From Branchiostoma floridae (Eukaryota; Chordata; Leptocardii; Amphioxiformes; Branchiostomatidae), in assembly GCF_000003815.2 (NCBI RefSeq), contig NC_049992.1, positions 15,237,525-15,301,524 of the forward strand: a stretch of DNA of 64,000 nucleotides, given 5' to 3'. Positions 12,001 through 21,200 of this stretch are shown here, in pieces. A model generated the notes under the pieces. It was not told the origin of the DNA and made no database searches. It saw nothing but the letters and a program-made list of their open reading frames with translations. The position numbers and the translations under genes are program-made. Every line of letters begins with the position of its first letter. Positions within the stretch are counted from its first letter, which is position 1.

Positions 12001-13674
12001 CGCTGTTAGGCGTTATGCTTTTACCCTAGTCAAATGGATAAACAACAGCGTGTGGTTTTGTACTGTTTAGGATAACAATTTGGAGAGAGCAGCAGACTGG
12101 TTGTTCAGCCACTCTGATGAGCTGGACACCATGCCCATGGACACAGCAGAACAGGAAAGTCTCCCCGTACAAGCAACTCCACAAGTCCAGGATGGGACTG
12201 GAAGTACGTCACTCCTATAGAATCCAGGGCTCGAAATTCATTTTTGGGATTAGGTGCACTGGTGCACCCAGCTTAAAAAATTGGGTGCACCAAAAAATTT
12301 TTGGGTGCACAACTTAAATTTAAGTAGAATATAAAAAAAAACTAATAACAAACCTTAGTTACAAGCTATCAAATTCTTAAACAAGTAACATGACAGACAT
12401 TTTTATTATCTTTCTAACACTTAAATGTCAAGAATATGATGTACATGTATACTAGTATACTCAATATCTTTCCATACATAAACCTAAGAAAATACACCCT
12501 GTGCACCCACTGAAAATAATTGGATGCACAGTTCCCATTTTGGGTGCACCTGGGTGCACATGCACCCAGTATTTCGAGCCCTGGAATCGTAACTTTAGCA
12601 AAATTTTCATACATACTCATGTGATGCATTCACTAGCATATTTAGAATTCATATACAAGTTGATGTACAGAACCCAATTGCAATCCGTACTAGTAGATTG
12701 TCCTAGGACAAATTGCGATCGGAGTTTGTCCTAGGAAAGACTGCAATCGCGATCTGTCCTAGGACGATTGGTGATTCTACTAGTACAGATTGCAATTGGG
12801 AGTTTGTCCTAGGACAGATTATGATCACGATCTGTCCTAAAGCAACCAGCGTTTTGTCCTGAATCGCAATCTCTATTGTGACTTATATATGTGTCAAACT
12901 TGAAGTATCTGTTGTGCTTTCAGACTACCCTTAAGTTAAAATGTAACCATGCACTATCATGTCTAACCAGTTATTCCTTATGTTCTGTAGAGTACAAACT
13001 TGTAGCCTTCATCAGCCACATGGGAACCTCTACAATGTGTGGCCACTATGTCTGCCATATCCTCAAGGATGGAAGGTGAGACTTACCAGTGTGTCCAGAA
13101 CAAACTCCTGAATGGAATTAAATTGGGATATCCTTTTTTTTATTAGTACCAGTCATAATAAGGCCACACCAATTTTTATTTGTTGCTTCTCAGATTCGCC
13201 TGTCCATTTTTTCGGTCATTTTCATGAAAATAAAATAAAAGTCCAGAGAGAAAATAATATAGTATCACAAACCTGTAAATACTGCCAGTCAAATCCACAT
13301 ACACATAATTTTAGTCTAAAGACAATGCCTTTTATTCAGAACATAAGTAACAAATCAAAGGAAGGGTACATTGTATAAAATGTGCCACTTATCTCCTCAT
13401 GCTGTTGTTTTTTGTTATTTAAGCCATATATCTTCATCCCCAGACCTTTTGAAAAAAAAAAAAGATTTTGACCTGTCGGTCCAAGTGATCTAAAAAAAAA
13501 AAATCAAGAAGCAACAAATAGATTTGGGGTGGTCTAAACCACGTACCGAGTTATAGTGGGTACCATGTTTGATTTTCCTGCAATTTTATACATCATATAG
13601 AATGAGAGATGTAAATATAAACATGTTTTGTCCTTCTCACAGATTGGTTATCTACAATGATGAGAAAGTTGCAG
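72..13674 (+). CDS. USP5: USP5-type ubiquitin carboxyl-terminal hydrolase (partial at both ends)
   Basis: A deubiquitinase that disassembles unanchored polyubiquitin chains. The 17 exons I can place are 72-166, 1231-1424, 2931-3002, 3445-3544, 4849-4965, 5132-5177, 5783-5884, 6603-6660, 6855-6977, 7503-7591, 8310-8426, 8926-8967, 9846-9995, 11227-11408, 12071-12203, 12991-13075 and 13643-13674; all phases join (about 579 codons). Visible landmarks: Cys box GNSCYLNS in exon 2; [14 protein letters not shown] in exon 5; UBA1 ([20 protein letters not shown]) in exon 13; UBA2 ([15 protein letters not shown]) in exons 14-15; His box MCGHYVCHI in exon 16. The N-terminal zinc-finger part lies upstream of the window. 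The last roughly 20 residues are missing: exon 17 runs into the 100-N gap. Exon 6 is placed by phase and alignment (acceptor AG at 5130-5131). Exon 12 encodes a Gly/Ala/Thr-rich linker. USP13 is the vertebrate paralogue, so this could be the single pre-duplication gene. Confidence 0.95.
364..575. repeat. TA-flanked MITE, family E (mariner-like), copy 1
   Basis: The element begins TACTGTAAATGCAG and ends GCATTTACAGTA, so the termini are inverted and flanked by TA, as in Tc1/mariner-type MITEs. The interior is full of CGCGGTGG / CCACCGCGAA motifs in both orientations. Four other copies lie in the window (10989-11161, 17503-17706, 26489-26732, 47649-47849). It lies in a USP5 intron. Confidence 0.75.
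605..1119. repeat. hAT-like MITE, family A, with a nested family F element
   Basis: The left end CAGGGTTCTAGCCAGC and right end GCTGGCTAGAACACTG are diverged inverted repeats of the family seen better at 3854-4243 and 35281-35617. At 722-906 lies a second, TA-bounded element (TACTGTAATTCACTTTG ... GTGAACATAACAGTA), a relative of 7004-7157, which looks nested. The flanks (GATTGTAG / GACTGTAA) are only a weak target duplication. Confidence 0.6.
1474..2880. repeat. Dispersed repeat, family H, long copy (limits uncertain)
   Basis: The left side (GGCCACCCCAATTTAATTGG) resembles the ends of 13159-13537 and 56315-56674. The right side around 2690-2860 matches 13250-13380, sharing TACACATAATTT and CCTTTTATTCAGAACAT. 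This suggests a longer version of the element at 13159. It carries no transposase-like ORF that I can recognise. Confidence 0.45.
1823..1893 (+). repeat. tRNA-like sequence (pseudo-tRNA or SINE head)
   Basis: It has a pol III A-box-like TAGCTCAATCGG at 1830-1841, a B-box-like GGTTCGACACC at 1875-1885 and a downstream T run. The acceptor ends do not pair and the anticodon arm is not clean, so this is not called a functional tRNA. Confidence 0.4.
3854..4243. repeat. hAT-like MITE, family A, copy 2
   Basis: Termini CAGGGCTCTTGCCAG and CTGGCTAGAGCCCTG are inverted. The element is flanked on both sides by CATTGTGCC, an 8-9 bp target duplication. It lies in a USP5 intron and resembles 35281-35617, including the internal GGAAGCTACAGGCGGCTTGG. 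Confidence 0.75.
4498..4815. repeat. Palindromic MITE, family B, copy 1
   Basis: Termini CAGGGCTCGAAAT and ATTTCGAGCCCTG, with repeated GGTGCACCCA motifs just inside both ends. Flanks TAACA / TCACA suggest a decayed 5-bp target duplication. It ends 33 bp before USP5 exon 5. Confidence 0.75.
5359..5677. repeat. Palindromic MITE, family B-related, copy 2
   Basis: Termini CAGGGCTCGAAATACC and TATTTTGAGCCCTG, with internal TGCAGGTA motifs instead of GGTGCACC. It is flanked by a perfect 5-bp duplication ATAAC. It lies in a USP5 intron. Confidence 0.75.
5913..6183 (-). repeat. tRNA-derived SINE, antisense to USP5
   Basis: Read on the minus strand, the head has an A-box-like GGCCTAGTGGGTAGAG and a B-box-like GAGTTCAATCCCC about 30 bases further on, followed by a non-tRNA body with TGGCGCATAGGGCGGCGCC on the plus strand. 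This is the usual layout of a tRNA-headed SINE. Similar heads occur at 22065-22205 and 29590-29724. Confidence 0.6.
6208..6432. repeat. Family A MITE, truncated copy
   Basis: It starts CAGGGTTCTATCGGTACCCAGC and shares an internal tract (CAAAATTTGCCCCTCAAAATAAAGG) with 605-1119. The right terminus is not clear. Confidence 0.5.
7004..7157. repeat. Family F element, copy 2
   Basis: It matches 722-906 over most of its length (AATTCACTTTGT, GAGAAAATTTAACTTGTTCTC, CACCGTGAAAAC) and ends near AAAGTA. It is probably a mariner-like MITE with TA flanks. Confidence 0.55.
9041..9367. repeat. Palindromic MITE, family C, copy 1
   Basis: Termini CAGGGTTGGACAAGT and ACTTGTCCAACCCTG, with repeated CACTTGCCC motifs internally. 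Flanks GACAC / GACAT fit a 5-bp target duplication. Other copies are at 22459-22810 and 48577-48848. Confidence 0.75.
10040..10383. repeat. hAT-like MITE, family D, copy 1
   Basis: Termini CAGGCTTTTAGCCAGGCA and TAGCTAAAAGCCTG. It is flanked by a perfect 8-bp duplication CTAGTTAT, the hallmark of hAT insertion. It lies in the USP5 intron after exon 13. Confidence 0.8.
10384..10592. repeat. Family I repeat fragment
   Basis: It matches the right part of 57483-58575, sharing TACCTCCATGAAAT, AAAACCGCTTAATGAT and the end CATGGAGGTATGAGGTC. It abuts the family D element; the interior of the full-length form is missing. Confidence 0.6.
10989..11161. repeat. TA-flanked MITE, family E, copy 2 (5' truncated)
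   Basis: It ends CTTAAATGCATTTACAGTA and contains AGTGCATGGTGCTACTGCG, both shared with the other family E copies. It lies 65 bp upstream of USP5 exon 14. Confidence 0.65.
12225..12583. repeat. Palindromic MITE, family B, copy 3
   Basis: Termini CAGGGCTCGAAATTCA and AGTATTTCGAGCCCTG, internally GGTGCACCCA. Flanked by a 5-bp duplication GAATC. It sits only 21 bp after the donor of USP5 exon 15, and its interior is the reverse orientation of 4498-4815. Confidence 0.8.
12676..12872. repeat. TGTCCTAGGACA repeat, family G, copy 1
   Basis: Four or more near-palindromic GTCCTAGGACA blocks are separated by AGATTGCAATCGG-like spacers in both orientations, with ACTAGTAG motifs. A second copy lies at 24178-24390. 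It is probably a foldback or tandem-derived element. Confidence 0.6.
13159..13537. repeat. Family H palindromic MITE (short copy)
   Basis: Termini AAGGCCACACCAATTTTTATTTG and CAAATAGATTTGGGGTGGTC are inverted. The interior shares CACATACACATAATTTTAGTC and TTATTCAGAACAT with 2690-2860. It lies in the last complete USP5 intron. Confidence 0.65.
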
Positions 13675-13774
13675 NNNNNNNNNNNNNNNNNNNNNNNNNN
13701 NNNNNNNNNNNNNNNNNNNNNNNNNNNNNNNNNNNNNNNNNNNNNNNNNNNNNNNNNNNNNNNNNNNNNNNNNN
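13675..13774. other. Assembly gap (100 N)
   Basis: Exactly 100 N, the conventional placeholder for an unknown gap length. It begins inside USP5 exon 17, directly after codons for VIYNDEKVA. The USP5 stop codon is not visible on the far side and is presumably lost here. Confidence 0.98.
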
Positions 13775-15202
13775 TCTTAAGCTACTTGCAAATAACTCGC
13801 GTATCTATTCCTCACAAGCAGTTAGCAAGAAAAAAACAGTTACTCGTTGGTTGACAGTTCCCTAAAAGTGAAAATCATACTACAGTAGTCTGTTCCTGGA
13901 ATTCATGATAAGAGGTGGGTAAAAGGATTTCACTGTCTAGAACTAGAAGGAAACAATATGCAAAGACAGTGTTGGTTTCTTTTTCATACAGTTGTTCCCT
14001 GTTCTATCTTTTGCTGGTTTCCAAAGGTTTCTCTTTTAAAACAGCGTTTGTGGAATTATGCACAGCTATATGGTAATGGTTACATTCAGTTATAGTTAAG
14101 TAAATTAATGTAAAATCTATGTACTGACACTCTCGAAATTACTGTCCTTAAAAACAACTACTGTACAGTAAAATACCAGTACTTTCAAGACTAGAACAGG
14201 AGCATGGGATACATGTATGTTCTCAACTATTACTTAGGTGAAGATTGATATAATTTATAGTTGATTTGTTACAATTTGGATTCTCTTGACCTATCTTCTT
14301 TTCTTTGCTGTATTGACCTATTTCATATTTTGCTTTTCAATGCAGCAGAAAGAAGTTGAACATCTTAATGTTAAAAGATTGCTTGTTTGTATTTGTACAC
14401 ACTTATTGCTTTGTTCCCAAAACATATTAGATTGATTAGTACAACTTAAATCTGTGTTTTCCCAGTAATATGAATTTTTTTATGACAGCTTACTTTGATT
14501 ACATTGTGCAGAGATTATTGCAAAATATAAAAATGGAACGAGAAGTTACCATTTAGTGGACTATCCTACCTATCAAAACAACACAAACTCCACACAAGTG
14601 GTTCAGTCCAAAGCTATAATTAAAAAGGACTAAGTAGACTGGTTTTGTTCTCATACAGAGCAGTAAAGGGAGAGACAATGAAAGACTTTAGGATATTTTG
14701 CTTTAGTAGCATTTTATTATATGAACAATGCGGGATATTATAATTACATTTGCAAAGCCTATGTCTTCTGTAGAGTACTACATGTTGTTACATGTAGAAA
14801 TAAAAGGTGGCCAAGATAAGCAATGGTGGTATTCAGAACGTAAGAGAGAGGAGTTTTATTATCACTAGTCCCCAGCACCTGAGGTACTAGTAATCAGAAT
14901 GTGCTTCACAATGCTTCAAAATAACAATACAACTGGAAAATCTGTCAATGTTGTTTTCCAGCATCTTCCACTGGGTAAATAAAGTTTATAACCTGAAAAT
15001 ACTTGTGATGGTCTTTTTTGTGAGTAATTCATTTTCTAGTAATAATACAATCTGTTGTGATGATACACACATCATCCTCTTGTGTAGTACCAGGTGCTTT
15101 CAAGAGATCTCTAAAAACCCAAGACTTTGAAACTTTCACAGCATTACCTGTACATATCGTAACATCCACATCTAATATCATTAAGGCCCCTGATTCATGA
15201 CC
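13775..15202. other. Convergent 3' region of USP5 and NOC2L
   Basis: This A/T-rich stretch holds no recognisable coding exon. A plus-strand AATAAA at 14978-14983 could end USP5 transcripts, making most of this its 3' UTR. On the minus strand an AATAAA (TTTATT at 14855-14860 on +) could end NOC2L. If both are used, the two convergent mRNAs overlap by about 120 bases or more. Confidence 0.45.
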
Positions 15203-18200
15203 TTAATCTTCATCTGAGGAAAATTCAAAGTCTTCCACTATGTCCTCACCCTCCCCATCTGATGAAGACTCCTGCTGGTACTTTTGACTCCTCCTCTTCA
15301 CAGCATCACTTACTGCCTTCCTGTCATCCTTCTTCCCTTTCTTCTCCTCTATACCTTTGGCTGCTGGACTTCCTTTCCCTTGTACTACTGGTGACTCCAC
15401 CATTTCATCCTCTGAATCATCTTCCCCATCGATGTCTTCACTATCATCAATGTCATCAGAAGCATCATCATCATCCTGGCGATCAGCTGGTTTTTTCTCC
15501 AGCATGGTTACATGTTCCTGGTCAGACTCGCTGTCCGACTCAAACAGCCCCTTGAACTCATCTCTGTCCTCGTCGGTAGCGACAGCCCGGCGCTTGATGG
15601 TGGGCAGATCTGTGTCAGAGATCTGGGGAAGGAGTACAGCTAGGTTAGTAGATGTGACTGAGGGGCTTTGAAGTAGTGCACATACATAGTGACATCATGA
15701 TACATATGTCTTGTTATTTTCATTGGGAATTTTGAAGTAGTACATGTATTTTTTTAAATTATACACTGGAGGATCTAAGGTAAGGTAAGGTATAGAGTGC
15801 TGTCATTATGATATTTTGTTGACAATGGATCCAGAATACAATGTCCCCATTGTTTAATCTCCAAGCAGATCCTATGGTATGATAGCATTATAAGCTGGCC
15901 GAAGGAGTGTAGCTGGCGTAGGAGTGTGCATTTCCCACCTTCAGCCAGTTTATGATACTATGTTATTCAACTGTAGGATCTGCTTGGAGATATTTAAGTT
16001 ATAATATGCACAATCCATGAGTTACCGGGTATTCAATGTGACAAAAAGATCATTCACTCAACTCTGGCTATTTGCAACATATGGTAACAAAGTTAATTTC
16101 AGTCATGTTTACCCTGTCCTTCCCAGCGATCTCGTGCATGAGTTCCCTGTCCCTGAGTTTCCTCCAGTTGTCGTGGAACTTGCTCAGTGGTGTCCCCTGT
16201 TGTTTGGTCTGACGCTCCCAATTTTCCTGTGCAACACAACCAAGGCAAACTTTCAACATTACAAACATCTACAGTTTGTCTAGCTAAGTGTATGCCTACC
16301 TGGCAGTGTCCTTTCACTGTTCAGGCCCTTTAGTCAGAACATATCTGAGAAATTCTTTTAAACAGACTCGTGTTGGGTGTATGGCTTGAAAATCATTCTT
16401 TCAATAAAAGAACATTGTTTTCGTCTGTGACCAGCTGCAAGTGCATGTATCTTGATCTAACAACAGCATCACCAGATTGAAATTGTCAGGCTACAGAGGT
16501 CGTTGGAGACCAAAGGAAATCCTGGATGGAATGTGTTAGGAGAGACTAAATGTGCGGTCTAACTAGGGTGAACCCACTGGACAGTGCCACATGGAAGCAC
16601 GGTGTGAAGAATAGCCGACTGCTGCCTACCCGTGTCAGGGATCCCAGCATCAGTATAATCAATTACTGGATACTACTACTTCTACTACTACAATGAAAGT
16701 GAATCTTGAATGTGAAATTGTTTTCAAAAACTCATAAACACATCATCCCTTAACATCATCCCTTAATAAAATCATCTGTTTTTACTGTGAAACAGCTTTA
16801 AAGGTGATCTCTTACAATGGCCTGTTTGTCCGTGAGGCTGAAGTTGACTGTGGACCGTCTGTCTGTGATGAACTTGCAAGTTTCCTGCACCTTGTCCAGG
16901 ATCTGTTTGATCTGACGAGTGTAGTTGGCCACCTTACACTTCTTCATGAAGTCCTTCATCTGAAAAATATGTCAAAGGCAAAAGACACTGGTAATGTCTG
17001 CTTTATTTGTAGCAGTATGGTCAGAAACAAAAATCAGCACTTCATTTCCATTGAATACGGCCTACCTATACTGTAGTATCATACATGATTTCAATCATGG
17101 CCAGGCTAACCTCGTTTTGGTGCCATGACCCCGTAACATCCAAAATGGCCACCATAACTGGAATTAAGCATATTACCTGACGGTGTGGGAGATTTTTTGC
17201 AACGATATAGTTTTTGCACTCATAACAACAATGATTTTAATCTTAATGTTTTGGTCAAGCTTTAATTTCTGATTATGTGTCCATAAAGTTTTACCTGTAG
17301 TATAGATGTCAGTACCAGTTCAGGGAAGCCCACAGTGTGAGACTGTGTGTTGAAGTAACTCATCAGCAGCTCATATAACTGATCTATAACACCATCCTGT
17401 AGTCAGCAAAAAAGTACATACATGTAATATGTCAAGATGGAAGTGTAGGAGGAGTCCACATCTGTCACTATGTATATGTGTACATTTGTAGATGTAAACT
17501 ACTACTGTAAATGCATTTAAGTTCACGAGGATTTAATGTCGCAGAAAAAGGACTGTTTGCGGTGGTTCTAAGTTTGCGGTAGCACCATGCACTGTAGTCT
17601 CTTACTGCCTTGGAAAAATGTTTGCGATGGTTCTAAGTTTGCGGTGAATTGGCAATGCGAAAATTGCGAACATAAAATCTCGGCGAAAATTTCTGCATTT
17701 ACAGTACGTGGATCCATGTGCAATCAGGCCTCTAGCCAGGTTGAATTTGGTCCTTATCCTGATTTCCATTGACGGAACCTTTTTCTCGTCATCATTTATA
17801 AATATCAGTCATTTCGTTCAATTTCAGACATTTTTATATCTTTTCTCACTGAACTTCAGCCATTGAGGTTGAAGAATAGTCTTAAATTTTTTCCATCGGC
17901 AAAAACTGTCATATGATAGAATGATGGGTGCTAGCTATAGTCCAGAGTGCAATACACTGTAGGTATAACATTAAATGTATAATGTAATATACATAATGCT
18001 GCCTACATGTACTTGCAAGAATTAAAATAGGCCCGGGTCTATGCAAGGTCAAACTTCAAACAGTTCAATACAGAGAAACAGCTTCAGACATACACATAAA
18101 CAGAGCAACTCCTTACCCTAAAGGCTTGTTCCTGCAGCTGTGCATTGGACAGTTTCAGCATCACTGCAAAGTTCAGAGGCTTCACACTGGTCTTGCTGTG

Positions 18201-21200
18201 CTTTTTGTTGAAGTCAGTTTGTTCAAACACCTAAAAAAAGAAAGTAATAACCTGTCTAAACATTGTGCGTCAGAAAAGTACAAGAACAGGACAGTCAATC
18301 TTTTTTTCAAAACTTTCAACCTTCACTTACTCACTCCAGGTTTGACATCTCGAATTCTGTGATCATGTCATGATCAGAGAAACTGTGGTCATGATGTTTG
18401 GGTGGTAGATAGCTCTTGGGGCAGAGAGTATGTGGTGTAGGTTTGGGCCACCTAGCAGCTTGATTGGGAACTGCAGGAGCCAGTATAGTGTCTGATTTTG
18501 AAAGGGAATAACTCAAGAAAGGGTTGTCATGATTTTTGCTAGGTAGATAGCTTAAGTGATGCTTTTTCAAACTTGTAACCCTACTACACATCTCAGTAGA
18601 AACCACTTCTATGACCACACATGTACAAGCTGAGTCTGACCTGCAGTATGAATGGTAGAACAGGGACGAAGGTGTTGGTACTGTCAGACAGAAGTGTCAG
18701 CGCTCGTACACAGTGGAACCTCAGTGGGTAGAACCTTGCAGTAGGGACTAGTCTGGAATTTAAAAAAAAAATACAGTTACAAGTCTAGGAGTGCAATGGT
18801 CTTCGAGCTAGTGTGTTACGCTGAAGGGCGGTTATACCAGCTATATAGATACAGATACACTAGCAGCTGAAAATTACATGTATCAAAATATGTTGACACC
18901 TTAAATGATTAAAGCACTATATGCCCAAATGTTGTGCCCTTGGAAAAGGCACTTAATGCCTATTTCCTCACTTCATTCAGGGATGGTCTCTCGACTGGAA
19001 CTAAAGCGGGAGGTTCTGTGTTTTAATAGGAGAGCTACATCTCAAGCACATTTAAAAGTTCCACTTATTGAAAAGAGTAGGAGTCCATCTACTTGAGTGG
19101 AGCAAACCTCAGAGTCCAGACTTACACAGCTTGCATTTACACTTATCAAATAGGTGGTTTATTGGTTGTAGGAGAACAAACCTAGAGAAAAAACAAAACA
19201 CCTTTTCTGTACCACTGTGACTTTGACAAAGTTTGAAGGGTATAAAAACTACAAGTGCCAATCTAAAGGTGGTATCTCGCTGCACTTGGGGCACCGGTGC
19301 GGCACTGCGGAGTTCTTTCACTGCGGCACTGTTGTGTTATTTTGGGCAATTTTTTATCATTTAGATTTTGCGCAATATGTAAGAGTATTACTTAGAAGAC
19401 AACAAAATACACAAAACCTAAGAAAATTCATTCTTTATCTCTGACATTCATTGAGTAATCTCCAAACCCTGCAGTGCCGCACGGGTGCCCCAAGTGCAGT
19501 GAGATACCACCTTAAGTTCTCCTAAGACCTACTTGATGGTCCCTATGATGACCTGTACCAGTGGGTAGATGAGTGGCTGTAGGATGTCAGAGGGGTACAG
19601 TGTACTGAGAACTCGGCACCACAGATACAGACAGTGGACGTACTGCCAGTTGTACACGGACTGGTAGTTCTCCTGTTCAAACAACCAGAGAGGAAATGTA
19701 AATAAAGAGTATACTCCAAGTAAGAACAAAAGTCATGATTATGGTTTTCATACCCAGCAAATGGTGCAGTATAGAAACAATGTTGTGTGAAGCTATAGTG
19801 GGACTTGAGGTACAGTTATGGAAATATATAAACTAACAATGTGTATTTTCTAGGAATGGAGGACACCAAAAATTGCAAGATATCCTACGGAAACTTGAAG
19901 ATGGATCAAATGCTAGCATGACAACAATTGTACAAAGCAAGCGCCTCAGTTCTCATCGAAATTGGCTGAAGCATACATAATTCAAGTGGATGTATATAGA
20001 TGCCTTGTTATGATATCTTTCCTGATGACTCCCTTCACTCAGCTAAAAATGAGTACCTAGCAAGGTTAGGGCCATCCCTCGGATAGAATGTTAAATGGAG
20101 GCCCCAGCAGTCGTATTGAGGTCGGCAGAATGGCAGCTCGCTCCAGACCCTTGCGATTTAGCCCCTATTGTAAACTCCTTGCAATTCAGCCCCTGGCTAA
20201 AAGGAGAGAATAGTCTGCCCACCCAATAACAATAACAAACTTTTTCCAAGACATCTATTTACAAATCTAGTTATCAAAAGCTGGAAGTTGTTTGACCTTT
20301 TTCTTCATCATGATGGCATTCCTGAGGTGGATGGCCAGTTGTCGGATGTAGATGAAGCCATGTTGGTATGTGGTGTGAAGGTCAAGGGCAAACAGCTCGG
20401 TGAGCGACCTCTGCATGAAGTTGATACCAGGCAGGCTGTTGGGGGAGGTGAACTTGGTGTTCTTCACGTACGCCAGGTACATTTGCTACAGACAAGGTAG
20501 AGACAACAGTTAGTTAAAACGTTTCTCTATGTGGTGTCCATCGCAGGCTTTTAGCCAGGCATGCGTCAACGCGTCATCTGGACGCACTTTTCTTACAATA
20601 ATAAGAAATTTGATGCCCCTGGACGCCCTATACTGGGGAGAAAATCCTCTGACAAGCATGAAATTCTGATTGACCAGGGATGCTACCAGGTCATCTGTGG
20701 TCACAGTCTTCTACTGTGACATCTGTAACAGTATTTTTGCCTCTTGAGATACCTTAGAATGCACTGTTTTAACTTAAAATCATCAAAAACTCTGCACCAT
20801 GGAAGGAGGATGCCCTCAGGCCCCCTACAATAGTTACTTACCGCGACTCACCAATAAGTTTGGACTCCCTATTATAAAATCCTAGCTAAAAGCCTGGTCC
20901 ATCGTGTGTGGTGCTGACAGGCTTTTTAGTTGGGATTTTATTATGGGGTCAAGATTTCTTGGTGTGTTGTGCCAAGTGATATAGACATGAGTATTGTAGG
21001 AGGGTCTGAAAGCATCCACTTTTCCTGAACCGAGTTTTAGAGAATTTTACTTTTTTTAGGTTAAAATGGTATATTCAAAGGTATCCTGAGGGGCAAAATT
21101 GCTGTCAGAGAGGTCACAATTGAAGAAATAACAAAAATCTCCTTAATTTTCATGTACATGCAGATTCATTTACATTTGTCAGTTTCTATGCTACTTAAGT

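Noticed and set aside
15262-15671. Plus-strand Ser-rich ORFs over the NOC2L last exon
   Set aside because: They are the reverse complement of the Asp/Glu-rich tail of NOC2L; the minus frame is supported by 16 upstream exons.
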